From: Methylobacterium sp. Leaf99
Lineage (GTDB): Bacteria > Pseudomonadota > Alphaproteobacteria > Rhizobiales > Beijerinckiaceae
Assembly: GCF_001422375.1 (NCBI RefSeq)
Contig: NZ_LMMU01000001.1
Location: 620,223-684,222 of the forward strand
Direction: 5' to 3'
DNA length: 64,000 nt
A model generated the notes under the pieces. It saw nothing but the letters and a program-made list of their open reading frames with translations. It was not told the origin of the DNA and made no database searches. Of the stretch, positions 16,800 through 28,027 are shown one piece after another; position 1 is the first letter of the stretch; the number at the start of each line of letters is the position of its first letter. The translations under genes were made by a program, and so were the position numbers.

Positions 16800-17324
16800 C
16801 TACCGGTTCGGCAATCCCCGCCGCTGACGCTTGCGGCGGATGCTGTCGGCCTGGGCCATGATCTGCTCTCGAAGGCCTACGAGACCGTTTCGCGTCTTTT
16901 CGTGCTCCGGGCCAGCCAGCGACGGATCGGGATAGCGCCGGTCCCATTCCAGGACCATCGAGATCGTACTCGCCAGCTTCGGGACGTCGCCGAAGGCATA
17001 TTCGTTGACCGGCCGCCCGATCGTCTCGATCAGCGCGGCGAAAAGGGCCGGGTGCCCAGTCGGATCAAGATCACGATGCGCTGTCAGGTAGCTGCGGTAG
17101 CGCAACTGTCCGGCATAAAACCAGAACGTCGCCTCGTCTGCGCGGCCCGCCGCGAGAAGGGCCTGCGCTTTCGCCATAACGTCGCTTGGAGGAAGCCTTG
17201 CAGCGGCTTCGGCGCCATCGGGTAGTTTGATCCCCTGTGCCGTCGCTGGAAAGGCCGGCAAGGAGGCCCATAGCGCAGCGATCGCCAACGCGCAGCCACG
17301 GAGCCACGATCTGCGATTGACCAT
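16800..17324 (-). CDS. Exported protein of unknown function
   Basis: This encodes 174 residues from the ATG at 17324, with AAGGA eight bases upstream. Residues 1 to about 30 form a signal peptide (GCALAIAALWASLPAFPATA). The mature part is helical, with ATFWFYAGQLRYRSYLTAH, LIETIGRPVNEYAFGD and a C-terminal Arg/Lys-rich helix (SIRRKRQRRG). It is likely periplasmic. The family is not recognised by name. It is the last gene before tRNA-Ser. Confidence 0.65.
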   Translation of the reverse strand: MVNRRSWLRGCALAIAALWASLPAFPATAQGIKLPDGAEAAARLPPSDVMAKAQALLAAGRADEATFWFYAGQLRYRSYLTAHRDLDPTGHPALFAALIETIGRPVNEYAFGDVPKLASTISMVLEWDRRYPDPSLAGPEHEKTRNGLVGLREQIMAQADSIRRKRQRRGLPNR

Positions 17325-17613
17325 GCTGCACGTCCTTCCTTCTGCCGGCAGTCCGGCATCACGGCTGGCCTTCGGCGGGCCCCCTTAGCTCCGGGTCAAA
17401 GCAGACGGTTCTGATAGGCGCTCTAAGGCATCCGGCGGCAGCCAGTGCAGCTTTATGACGCCCTCCGTCGGGGCGGCGACCCACACAATGCCGTCCCAGG
17501 CTGAGTCCGCCAGCGTTTGCTGCGATCCACGAAAAACGTTGGGGTAAATGTTGGGGTGCTGAAGCTGCGCTTCTAAAAAAGTGCAGCAAAATCAGAAACT
17601 TAAATAGATCTAC

Positions 17614-17703
17614 TGGCGGAGAGGGGGGGATTCGAACCCCCGATGCCCTTGCAGGCATGCCGCATTTCGAGTGCGGTGCATTCAACCGCTCTGCCACCTC
17701 TCC
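17614..17703 (-). tRNA. tRNA-Ser (anticodon CGA)
   Basis: The minus strand folds as a class II tRNA. The acceptor stem GGAGAGG pairs with CCTCTCC, discriminator G, and CCA is encoded. The anticodon loop CTCGAAA within CCGCA/TGCGG gives anticodon CGA. There is a long variable arm (CATGCCTGCAAGGGCATC region) and the T-arm GGTTCGAATCC type. It spans 90 bases including CCA. Its 3' end faces left, toward the accessory region, the usual side for integrase attachment sites. Confidence 0.97.
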
Positions 17704-17785
17704 GCGGGGGCCTCGATGAGACGAGCGCGGCTTAGCATGGGGCGTGGCGGATTCACAAGTCGGCCCCGGGAGAAAAGTGGGCGGC

Positions 17786-18844
17786 TCACGGTGGGGGGCC
17801 GCGCAGGGCGTCGATGTGGGCGCGCAGGGCCGCCGTGAAGCGGCTGGGGTCGTGGCGGTGGCGGGTGCGGGTGGCGAGGCCGGGCGGGGGTGGGGTGCGG
17901 GCGGCGGAGAGGATCGCGTCCGCGAGGGCGGCGGGGGTCGGGGCGGCGAGGGTCGCGGCGTCGGCGCCGATGGCCTCCAGCATGGCGCGGTGGGCGGGGA
18001 TGTCGGTGGCGGCGATGCGCAGGCCGCGGGCCAGGGCCTCGGCCAGGGCCAGGGGCTGCGCCTCGGACCGGGACGGACAGACCGCGAGGGCGATGCCGGA
18101 AAACACCGTCGCGGCCGGGCGCGCGCCGGCGAACCGCACCGCGCCGTCGAGGCCGAGGGCGGCGATCCGGGCCCGCAGGGCGGCGGCGTAGGCGGGATCG
18201 AGTTCCGGGCCGACGAGGGTGAGGTGGGCCGCGGGGTGGCGGGCGCGCACGAGCGCCAGGGCCGCCACGGCGAGATCCTGGCCCTTGCGCGGCACCACGG
18301 CGCCGACCACCGCCATGGTGTGGAGGGGATCGGCGCCGAGGGGATCGCCGTCCGGGGCGGGCAGCGGCGCGAGGGCGAGGGGGTTCGGGATCAGGGTGGC
18401 GGACAGGCCGCGCGGCGGGGCCACGTGCGGGCTGATGAGGATGCAGGCATCCGCCAGGGCCACGCGTAGGCGGGCGGTGCGCCCCGTCCCCGCATCGGCG
18501 TGCAGGTGCCAGAGCACGAACGGGCGCGGGCGCAGGGCCCGGGCGGCGAGGCCGTAGACGTAGAGGGACGGCTCGTCGTGGACGTGGATCAGGTCCGGCC
18601 TCAGGCGGCGCAGGGCCCAGGTCTCGCGGACGAGGAGACGGACGAGGCGCGGCAGCACGGTGAGCTTGCGCCAAAGGCCGGTGAGGGGCCGGGACGGGAA
18701 CAGGGCGGGTGCCGGATCGTCGGCCTCGGCCAGGGGCGCCCGGACCGTGACGGCGTGGACCGGCGCCAGGGCCTCGGCGGCGGCGAGCAGGACCCGGGTC
18801 GAGCCGCCGCGCGTGTCGTAGAGGGTGGGCAGCAGGATCCTCAT
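17786..18844 (-). CDS. Family 4 glycosyltransferase
   Basis: This encodes 352 residues from the ATG at 18844. It is a GT-B fold retaining glycosyltransferase. The N-terminal domain opens with a Rossmann strand and glycine loop (MRILLPTLYDTRGGSTRVLL). The C-terminal GT1 domain begins near VVGAVVPRKGQDLAVAALALV and contains the donor-binding E-x7-E region (SRSEAQPLALAEALARG). The likely role is transfer of a sugar from a nucleotide donor to a surface polysaccharide or glycolipid. It stands alone between tRNA-Ser and htpG, so the acceptor cannot be deduced. Proline and Ala content is high, as expected at this GC. Confidence 0.85.
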   Translation of the reverse strand: MRILLPTLYDTRGGSTRVLLAAAEALAPVHAVTVRAPLAEADDPAPALFPSRPLTGLWRKLTVLPRLVRLLVRETWALRRLRPDLIHVHDEPSLYVYGLAARALRPRPFVLWHLHADAGTGRTARLRVALADACILISPHVAPPRGLSATLIPNPLALAPLPAPDGDPLGADPLHTMAVVGAVVPRKGQDLAVAALALVRARHPAAHLTLVGPELDPAYAAALRARIAALGLDGAVRFAGARPAATVFSGIALAVCPSRSEAQPLALAEALARGLRIAATDIPAHRAMLEAIGADAATLAAPTPAALADAILSAARTPPPPGLATRTRHRHDPSRFTAALRAHIDALRGPPP

Positions 18845-18890
18845 GGTGCCCCAGCCCGCACGGGGATGCGGACCGGGGCGCGGGCGGGGC

Positions 18891-20759
<1,869 letters not shown>

Positions 20760-20919
20760 GGGTCCGCCTCCGAAGGTTTTTTTCGCTGGGTGCGCGCGAT
20801 ATGCGCGTGGGGGCCAAGGAATTCAATGCCGCCCGCCGAGGGGCGCAACCCTCGCGGCGCAACCATCGCGGCGTTCGAGCGTAGCCATGCCTTCACCCTG
20901 CGACGCGCGGAGACGCCCC

Positions 20920-21225
20920 ATGGAACCGATGAAGCCGATGGAACCCATGAAGCCCATGGAACCGATGAAGGGCTCGGAGCCGTGGTGGCCGCAGGAGCTG
21001 GGCCAGCCCTCGACCACGGGCTCGCAGAACGGCCTGCGCTACGCCTTCTTCCCCGACGCCCGTCGCCTCCTCGTCGAGACCGACGGCACGCTCACCACCT
21101 ACGACAGCGGCGACCACCGCATCTCCGGGGTGCAGCAGGCCAACGGCAGCGCCCCGCGCTTCTCCAGCCAGACGGGTGATGTGTCCGTCGACGACCTGAA
21201 GGTCGTCGACGGACTCTTCGACTGA
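20920..21225 (+). CDS. Conserved small protein with N-terminal MEPMKP repeats
   Basis: This encodes 101 residues from the ATG at 20920, with a GGAG seven bases upstream. It begins with three tandem copies of the hexapeptide MEPMKP or a variant. A short globular part follows with WWPQELGQPSTTGSQNG, RYAFFPDARRLLVETDGTLTTYDSGDHRISGVQQ and FSSQTGDVSVDDLKVV. I recall similar proteins with this Met/Pro-rich start in other Rhizobiales, always uncharacterised. The Met and acidic residues could bind a metal, but that is speculation. No signal peptide or membrane segment is present. Confidence 0.75.
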   Translation: MEPMKPMEPMKPMEPMKGSEPWWPQELGQPSTTGSQNGLRYAFFPDARRLLVETDGTLTTYDSGDHRISGVQQANGSAPRFSSQTGDVSVDDLKVVDGLFD

Positions 21226-21261
21226 CTCTTAGGGGGCGGCCTCGCGCCGCCTCCGGCTCGC

Positions 21262-21636
21262 TTAAGGCTTGACGGTGACGCGCTGGCCGGGTTCGCCGAG
21301 CCCGCGTTGCGCCCCCCGCCGGTTCACGATGCCGAAGCGCAGGACCGCCTGTTCGAGGTAATCGATGGCGTCGTGGAGGTGGGCCCGCGCGGCCTCGATC
21401 GCCGCCGGCCCGTCCTCGGGCCGGGTCTCGGCCAGTCCGACCGCCGCGATGAGGACGCGGTCGCGCTCCTCCTCGATGCGCCGGTCGCGCTCGACATGGC
21501 CGCGGATCTCGGCGTCGAAGGCTTCGACTACTGCCCAGGGCAAGGCATCTCCGCTGACGGAGCCCGGGAAGGCCATGGCCCGGCGCCGGGCCTGGGCGAT
21601 CACCTGCCGGAGGATGTCCGCGCGCGTCACGTCCAA
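21262..21636 (-). CDS. Helical hypothetical protein
   Basis: This encodes 124 residues if the TTG at 21636 is used, which has AAGGAAG about nine bases upstream; the GTG at 21630 is almost as good. The protein is nearly all helix: ILRQVIAQARRRAMAF, VVEAFDAEIRGHVERDRRIEEERDRVLIAA, IEAARAHLHDAIDYLEQAVL. It is acidic and basic in alternation, with no membrane segment. Function unknown. The longer open frame to 21792 includes an unlikely Pro/Arg-rich extension. Confidence 0.55.
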   Translation of the reverse strand: MDVTRADILRQVIAQARRRAMAFPGSVSGDALPWAVVEAFDAEIRGHVERDRRIEEERDRVLIAAVGLAETRPEDGPAAIEAARAHLHDAIDYLEQAVLRFGIVNRRGAQRGLGEPGQRVTVKP

Positions 21637-22032
21637 ACCGTCGCTTCCTTCTCGCACCGATGCCGGAGAGAACGTCCGTCGGGTCAGGACCGTTGCAGCC
21701 GGCTTCAGGCGGCGTCGGCTCGGTGCACCCAAACATGGCGCCGGGAATTCCGCCGCCCGAAAACCATGCCAGGTCTCACACCCAGGTCTCACACCCAGGT
21801 CTCACACCGGAGTCCAGCCCGGACCGCGTCGGGCGGCGGCGGAACAAGGCGAGCCCGTTCCGCGGCCACATCCCGGGCGACCGGCGGCAGGGCGCCCATC
21901 GGCGCAGGGCCGCACCCGGATCGATCCCCCGCGGTCCGTGCCCACGCGGCCGCGCCGACGGGAGACCATCCCGGCGCCGCTTGCGCAACCTCAGGATGAG
22001 CCCCTAAGGTTTCCCCGGCGAGGGGGCGGACG

Positions 22033-25000
22033 GTGCGGGACGGGACCATCGAGATCGGTTGCGAGGCGACCGAGCACGTCAGCCTCGCCTACCACGAGAA
22101 CGCGATTCCCGTGGTCCGGGAGATCGTCATCCGCAACGGGTCGGAGACGGAGCTGCGCGACGTCGCGGTGCGGATCGAGAGCCGGCCGCCGGTGGTGCGG
22201 CCCGTCACCCTGCGCCTCGACCGGATCGCGGCCGGCGCCAGCCACCACATCGCCGCGTCGGATCTGGCCACCGCGAACCTGCGCCTCGACGCGGCGGTGC
22301 TCGCCGGCTTCACCGAGGCGAGCCGCCTCGACCTCACCGTGACCCTGACGGAGGCGGGCGGGGCACGGGCCGAGACCGTGACCGCGTTGCGCCTGCTGCC
22401 GCCCTCGCATTGGGGCGGCGGCCGCAGCGCCCCGGAGCTGCTCGCCGCCTTCGTCCGGCCCAACGACCCGGCCGTCGATGCGATCCTGCGCGACGCCGCG
22501 ACCAAGCTCGGGCAGGCCGGCCGGGCGACCGGCCTCGACGGCTACGGGGCGGGCACCAAGGCGCGGGCCTGGGAGGTCGCCGAGGCGATCTGGGCGGCGC
22601 TCGCCGACCGCCGCATCGCCTACGTGCTGCCGCCGGCGAGCTTCGAGCAGACCGGGCAGAAGGTCCGGGGGCCGTCCGACGTGCTGGAACGCCGGGTCGG
22701 CACCTGCCTCGACCTCTCGCTCCTCTACGCCGCGTGCCTCGAACAGGCCGGCCTCCACCCGCTCCTCGTGCTCACGACGGGACACGCCTTCGTCGGCCTG
22801 TGGCTCAAGGACGAGGACGGACCAAGCGCCCTCGTCGACGACATGCAGACCCTGCGCAAGCGCCGCGACCTCGAGGACGTGATCCTCGTCGAGACGACGC
22901 TGCTCACCCACACGCCGCCGGCCCTGTTCGCGGCGGCCACGGACCGGGGCGGCGCCCAGGTCGCGGAGTCGGCCCCCGCCGCCCTCGACGTCGCCATCGA
23001 TGTCCGGCGCTGCCGCCGGCGCGGCATCCGCCCCCTGGATCTCGGCGACGCCCGCCCGTCGGCGCCGGCCCCCGTCCAAGTCCCCGTCCCCCTGGACCAG
23101 GGCCTGTCGGCCCCGCCCCGGTTCCAGGACGAGGAAATCCGCTGGGTGGAGCCCCCGGTGACCGGTCCCGTCGACCGTCTCGAAACGTGGAAGCGCAGGC
23201 TTCTCGACCTGACCCTGCGCAACAAGCTCCTGAACTTCAAACCCGGCAAGGGCTCGGTGATCCTCGACTGCGCCGAGGCCGGCGCCCTGGAGGACCGGCT
23301 CGCGGCCGGACACGCCTTCCGCCTGCTCCCGGCCTCCGATGGGGCGGACGGGGCGGAGGCCGCCGACCTCCACGCCCGCGACGACGTCCGACGCCGGGAC
23401 CGCGCCGCGGCGCTGGCCCGCGGCGAGGTGCACACAACGGCGACGCAGGCCGAACTCGACGGCCGCCTCCTCGACCTCTACCGCCTCGCCCGCAACGGCT
23501 TCGAGGAGGGCGGGGCCAACATCCTGTTCCTCGCCGTCGGATTCCTGTCGTGGACGCGCAAGGCCGGCGAGGCCGCCCATCGCGCGCCCCTGCTCCTCAT
23601 CCCCGTCGCCCTCCAGCGGTCGAGCGTGCGCGCCGGGTTCCGCCTCGCGCTCCACGACGACGAGATCCGCATCAACCCGACCCTGCTCGAACTGCTGCGC
23701 GAGGATTTCCGCTTGGCGCTGCCCGAACTCGAGGGCGAGCTGCCCCGCGACGCCTCCGGCATCGACGTCGAGGGCATCTTTCGCATCGTGCGCGGCCACG
23801 TCCGCGACCTCAGGGGCTGGGAGGTGGTGCCCGACATCGTCCTCTCGGCCTTCTCCTTCACCAAGTACCTGATGTGGAAGGATCTGGTCGACCGGGCCGA
23901 GGTGCTGAAGCGCAACCCGGTGGTGCGCCACCTCATCGACACGCCGAAACACGCCTACGGCGACGGAACGCCCTTCCCCGAGTCCGGCCGCCTCGACGTC
24001 GAGCACCCGCCCGAGACGGTGTTCGCGCCCCTGTCGGCGGATTCCTCGCAGCTCTCCGCCGTGATCGCGGCGGGCGCCGGAAAGGACTTCGTGCTGTTCG
24101 GCCCGCCCGGCACGGGCAAGAGCCAGACCATCGGCAACATGATCGCCCAGTGCCTCGCGCAGGGGCGCACGGTGCTGTTCGTCTCGCAGAAGACCGCCGC
24201 CCTGGAGGTGGTGCGCCGCCGCCTCAACGAGATCGGGCTCGGCGACCATTGCCTCGAAGTGCATTCGACCAAGGCGCAGAAGTCAAGCGTGCTCGCCCAG
24301 CTGCGCAAGGCCTGGCACGAGCGCGCGGCCCCGCCGCAGGCGGACTGGCGCGAGGCCACGGGCGACCTCGCGGCCCTGCGCGACGAGCTCAACCGCCTCG
24401 TCGCCGCCCTGCATCGCCGGCGCGAGAACGGGATGAGCGCCTACGAGGCGTTCGGCCACGTGGTCGCCGCCGGCGCCACGGAGCCGCCCGTCGTCCTGGC
24501 GTGGCCCGACCACCGCGCCCACGATGCCGGCACCCTCGCGCGGTTGCGCGCCGCCTGCCGCGACCTGCGCCCGGTCCTGGCGGCCCTCGGCTCCCCCGTC
24601 GACCATCCCCTGCGGGGGATCGCGGCGACGCAGTGGTCGCCGGTCTGGCGCGCCGACATGGCGGCGGCCATCGCGGCGCATGCGGACGCGCTTACCGCCC
24701 TTCGCGCCAGCGGCCGGGACTGCGCGGACGCCATCGGCCTCGGCGCTCTGCTGGCGACCCCGGCCGGGACGCGGGGCCTCGTGGTCCTCGGCGCCTATCT
24801 CGTGCGGCCGGAAGCGCCCTGCGGCGCCGCCTTCCTCGCCGACGCCACCGGCGACCTGCGCCGGGCGGTGGACGCGCGCGCGCGCTTCCGCGCCGTCCGC
24901 GACGACGGCCTCGCCCGCCTCGCCGGCCGCTACCGGGCGAGCCTCCTCGATCAGGATCTTCCCGCCCTCCTCGCCGAATGGGTCGCGGCGCAGGGCGCCA

Positions 25001-28000
25001 ACTTCCTCGTGCGCGGCGGCCGGCTCAAGCGGGTCCAGGCCCGGGTGCGGCCCTACGTCGAGGGGGAGATGCCGGCGGATCTCGGCCCGGACCTCATCGG
25101 CCTGATCGAGGTCGCCCGCCACATCCGGGCGGGCTGTCCGGAGGACGCGCAGCTCGCAAGCCTTGGTGCCCCCTGGAACCTGCCCGAGACCGGACAAGAA
25201 GCCTTCCGGGCGCCCCTCGACTGGGCCGAGAAAATCGAAAAACTCGTCGCCATCCTCGGACCCCAGACCCTGGGGAGCGACCCCTTGCGCGACCACCTCG
25301 TCCGCCTCGCCCGGACCGAGGGGCGGGCCCTCGCCGAGGGCGGCCGGATCGCCCGCGCCTACGGGCGCTTCAGCCGCGACCGCGCCGCCGTCGCCGAGAC
25401 CGGAGCGGCGCTGGCGCGCCTCGCCGGCCGCGACGACCCGCAGGAGCCCATCGAACCGGGGCCGGACTGGATCACCCGGAGCCTGGAGCGGATCGGCGGC
25501 TGGAGCGCGGGACTCGGGCGCGCGCAGGCCTGGTGCGCCTGGCAGGCCGTCGCCCGCACCGCCCGCGACGCCGGCCTCGACGCGCTCATCGCCGGCCTGG
25601 AGGCGGGCCGCGTCGCCCCCGATGGAGCCGAGGCGGCGTTCGAGGCGGCCTACGCGCGGTGGTGGATCGACCGGGTGGTCTCCGACGATCCCGTGCTCGC
25701 CCGCTTCCTGCCCGAGCGCCACGAGGACACCATCGCGCGCTTCCGCGCCGCCGACATCCGGGTCTCCGAACTCTCGAAACAGGTGGTGCGCGCCCGCCTC
25801 GGCGGCGCCGTCCCGGCCCCCACCGCCTTCGGGAGCGACCCGGAATGGGGCACCCTGTCGCGCGAGTTGACGAAGAAGACGGCGCACATGCCGCTCCGCA
25901 AGCTGTTCGCCCGGATGCCGTCGGCGCTGACCCGGCTGGCGCCCTGCGTGATGATGAGCCCGCTCTCCATCGCCCAGTACCTGCCGCCGGATTCGACGCC
26001 CTTCGACGTGGTGATCTTCGACGAGGCCTCGCAGATCTCGCCCTGGGACGCCATCGGCGCCATCGCCCGGGGCCGGCAGGTCGTCATCGTCGGCGACCCC
26101 GAGCAATTGCCGCCGACCAATGTCGGCGACCGCGGCGTCGACGCCATCGAGGACGGCTCGGACGTGGCCGATCAGGAATCGATCCTCGACGAGTGCCTGG
26201 CCGCCAACATCCCCCGACGCAACCTCGACTGGCACTACCGCAGCCGCCACGAGAGCCTGATCGCGTTCTCCAACGCGCGCTATTACGGCGGCCGGCTCGT
26301 GACGTTCCCCTCCCCCGTCACAGACGACCGGGCGGTCCGTCTCACCCTGGTGCGGGACGGACTCTACGAGCGCGGCGCGGGACGGGTGAACCGGCCCGAG
26401 GCGCGGGCCGTCGTGACGGAGATCGTCCGGCGCCTGCGGGACCCCGCCTTCCTCACGGAGCGCCGGTCCCTCGGCATCGTCACCTTCAACGGCGAGCAGC
26501 AGCGCCTCATCGAGAACCTTCTGGACGAGCAGCGCCGGGCGCACCCCGAGCTGGAGCCGTACTTCGACCGCGCGCACTGGCACGAGCCGGTCTTCGTCAA
26601 GAACCTCGAGAACGTGCAGGGCGACGAGCGCGACGCCATCCTGTTCTCCGTGGCGGTGGGACCCGACGCCACCGGGCGGGTGGGCGGCACCGTCTCGTCC
26701 CTCAACAGGGAGGGCGGCTACCGGCGCCTCAACGTCGCCATCACCCGGGCCCGGCGCGAACTCGTGGTGTTCGCCTCGCTGCGCCCCGAGCAGATCGACC
26801 TCGGGCGCACGGGCTCGCGCGGCGTGCGCGACTTCAAGCACTTCCTCGAATTCGCCGAGCGCGGGCCGAGGGCCCTCGCCGAGGCGTTCGCGCCCACGGG
26901 CGGCGACGTGGAATCGCCGTTCGAGGCCGCCGTGATGGCGGCCCTGGAGGCCAGGGGCTGGACCGTCCACACCCAGATCGGCGTCTCGGGCTTCCGCATC
27001 GACCTCGGCATCGTCCACCCCGACGCACCGGGCCGCTACCTCGCCGGCATCGAGTGCGACGGCGCCACCTATCACCGCTCCGCCACGGCGCGGGATCGCG
27101 ACCGCCTGCGCGAACAGGTGCTCGTCGACCTCGGCTGGCGCATCCGCCGGGTCTGGAGCACGGACTGGTGGATGGACGCGGCCGGCGCCCTGGAGAAGCT
27201 CGACGCCCGCCTGCGCACGGACCTGGAGACGGACCGTTGCCGCGTTGCCGAAGCGCTGGCCGCCGAAGCCCAGGCCGCCGCGGCGGCGGAGGCCGACAGC
27301 CCGCCGGAACCGCCGGACGGGGCCGGGTCGGTGGAAGACGCGCCATTGGCGGGGGCCCTCCCCCGGGAGCCAATGAACGACGCACCCGCTGGTGATCCGG
27401 CGCCCGAGCCGGTGCGGCTCTACGCCGAGCGCGCGCCCTCTTCCGTCGAGATCGCCCCAGCGCCGGCCGCAAGCCCACTCGCAAGCCCACTCGCAAGCCC
27501 GCCCGGCTATCGGATCGCCGATTTCGCCGATCTCGACCTGCCCCTGGAACCGGCCCGGTTCCACGAGGCCGCCTACCGGCCGGTCCTGGCGGCGATGATC
27601 GCACACGTCCTCGCCGTCGAGGCCCCGATCTACGAGGACGTTCTGGTGCGCCGCATCTGTCGCGCCCACGGGATCGGACGCGTCAGTCCGCCCGTGCGCG
27701 AGGCGATCCTGGATGGTGTCGATGCCGCCACCGCCCGCACGGACGACGAGGGGCGCGCCCTGCTCTGGCCCGCCGGCGAGGCGCCGCGACCGGGCCGCCG
27801 CCATCGTCCCGCCGAACACAGCGTGCGCAGCCACGCCGAGACGCCGATGCCGGAACTCGTGGGGCTCGCCGAAACGCTTCCCGCCTGGACTCCCGAGGCC
27901 GATCGGGTTCGGCTCATGGCGCGCGCCCTCGGCCTGTCGCGGGTCGAGGCCGCGACCCGCGCGCGCCTCGAACGGGCCATCGCGCTGGCCGGCCGCGCCG

Positions 28001-28011
28001 CGCCCCCTTGA
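22033..28011 (+). CDS. DUF4011/DUF3320 helicase-nuclease fusion, Hhe-like putative defence protein
   Basis: This encodes 1992 residues from a GTG at 22033, with AGGGGG six bases before. Domains in order: an N-terminal beta domain (1-110); a transglutaminase-like segment with Cys225 (GTCLDLSLLYA) and His251 (GHAFVGLW); DUF4011 (LETWKRRLLDLTLRNKLLNF, about 380); a superfamily 1 helicase with Walker A GPPGTGKS at 690-697 and Walker B IFDEAS at about 1330; later helicase motifs NVQGDERDAILFS and RRLNVAITRARREL; a Vsr/PD-(D/E)xK-like nuclease with Glu1631, Asp1657 (FRIDLG) and Glu1674 (GIECDG); and a C-terminal DUF3320. The same domain order is known in proteins reported as single-gene anti-phage systems (Hhe). 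All motor and nuclease residues look intact. It lies alone in the core block, not in an obvious defence island, so its role here is inferred. Confidence 0.85.
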   Translation: MRDGTIEIGCEATEHVSLAYHENAIPVVREIVIRNGSETELRDVAVRIESRPPVVRPVTLRLDRIAAGASHHIAASDLATANLRLDAAVLAGFTEASRLDLTVTLTEAGGARAETVTALRLLPPSHWGGGRSAPELLAAFVRPNDPAVDAILRDAATKLGQAGRATGLDGYGAGTKARAWEVAEAIWAALADRRIAYVLPPASFEQTGQKVRGPSDVLERRVGTCLDLSLLYAACLEQAGLHPLLVLTTGHAFVGLWLKDEDGPSALVDDMQTLRKRRDLEDVILVETTLLTHTPPALFAAATDRGGAQVAESAPAALDVAIDVRRCRRRGIRPLDLGDARPSAPAPVQVPVPLDQGLSAPPRFQDEEIRWVEPPVTGPVDRLETWKRRLLDLTLRNKLLNFKPGKGSVILDCAEAGALEDRLAAGHAFRLLPASDGADGAEAADLHARDDVRRRDRAAALARGEVHTTATQAELDGRLLDLYRLARNGFEEGGANILFLAVGFLSWTRKAGEAAHRAPLLLIPVALQRSSVRAGFRLALHDDEIRINPTLLELLREDFRLALPELEGELPRDASGIDVEGIFRIVRGHVRDLRGWEVVPDIVLSAFSFTKYLMWKDLVDRAEVLKRNPVVRHLIDTPKHAYGDGTPFPESGRLDVEHPPETVFAPLSADSSQLSAVIAAGAGKDFVLFGPPGTGKSQTIGNMIAQCLAQGRTVLFVSQKTAALEVVRRRLNEIGLGDHCLEVHSTKAQKSSVLAQLRKAWHERAAPPQADWREATGDLAALRDELNRLVAALHRRRENGMSAYEAFGHVVAAGATEPPVVLAWPDHRAHDAGTLARLRAACRDLRPVLAALGSPVDHPLRGIAATQWSPVWRADMAAAIAAHADALTALRASGRDCADAIGLGALLATPAGTRGLVVLGAYLVRPEAPCGAAFLADATGDLRRAVDARARFRAVRDDGLARLAGRYRASLLDQDLPALLAEWVAAQGANFLVRGGRLKRVQARVRPYVEGEMPADLGPDLIGLIEVARHIRAGCPEDAQLASLGAPWNLPETGQEAFRAPLDWAEKIEKLVAILGPQTLGSDPLRDHLVRLARTEGRALAEGGRIARAYGRFSRDRAAVAETGAALARLAGRDDPQEPIEPGPDWITRSLERIGGWSAGLGRAQAWCAWQAVARTARDAGLDALIAGLEAGRVAPDGAEAAFEAAYARWWIDRVVSDDPVLARFLPERHEDTIARFRAADIRVSELSKQVVRARLGGAVPAPTAFGSDPEWGTLSRELTKKTAHMPLRKLFARMPSALTRLAPCVMMSPLSIAQYLPPDSTPFDVVIFDEASQISPWDAIGAIARGRQVVIVGDPEQLPPTNVGDRGVDAIEDGSDVADQESILDECLAANIPRRNLDWHYRSRHESLIAFSNARYYGGRLVTFPSPVTDDRAVRLTLVRDGLYERGAGRVNRPEARAVVTEIVRRLRDPAFLTERRSLGIVTFNGEQQRLIENLLDEQRRAHPELEPYFDRAHWHEPVFVKNLENVQGDERDAILFSVAVGPDATGRVGGTVSSLNREGGYRRLNVAITRARRELVVFASLRPEQIDLGRTGSRGVRDFKHFLEFAERGPRALAEAFAPTGGDVESPFEAAVMAALEARGWTVHTQIGVSGFRIDLGIVHPDAPGRYLAGIECDGATYHRSATARDRDRLREQVLVDLGWRIRRVWSTDWWMDAAGALEKLDARLRTDLETDRCRVAEALAAEAQAAAAAEADSPPEPPDGAGSVEDAPLAGALPREPMNDAPAGDPAPEPVRLYAERAPSSVEIAPAPAASPLASPLASPPGYRIADFADLDLPLEPARFHEAAYRPVLAAMIAHVLAVEAPIYEDVLVRRICRAHGIGRVSPPVREAILDGVDAATARTDDEGRALLWPAGEAPRPGRRHRPAEHSVRSHAETPMPELVGLAETLPAWTPEADRVRLMARALGLSRVEAATRARLERAIALAGRAAPP

Positions 28012-28027
28012 GACGGGGCCGGGCCCG

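Noticed and set aside
17359..17697. 112-codon minus-strand frame
   Set aside because: It overlaps the tRNA-Ser gene almost completely.
21991..27834. Frames of 757 and 1183 codons opposite the helicase-nuclease gene
   Set aside because: High GC keeps antisense frames open; the plus-strand product has many clear motifs, the antisense ones none.
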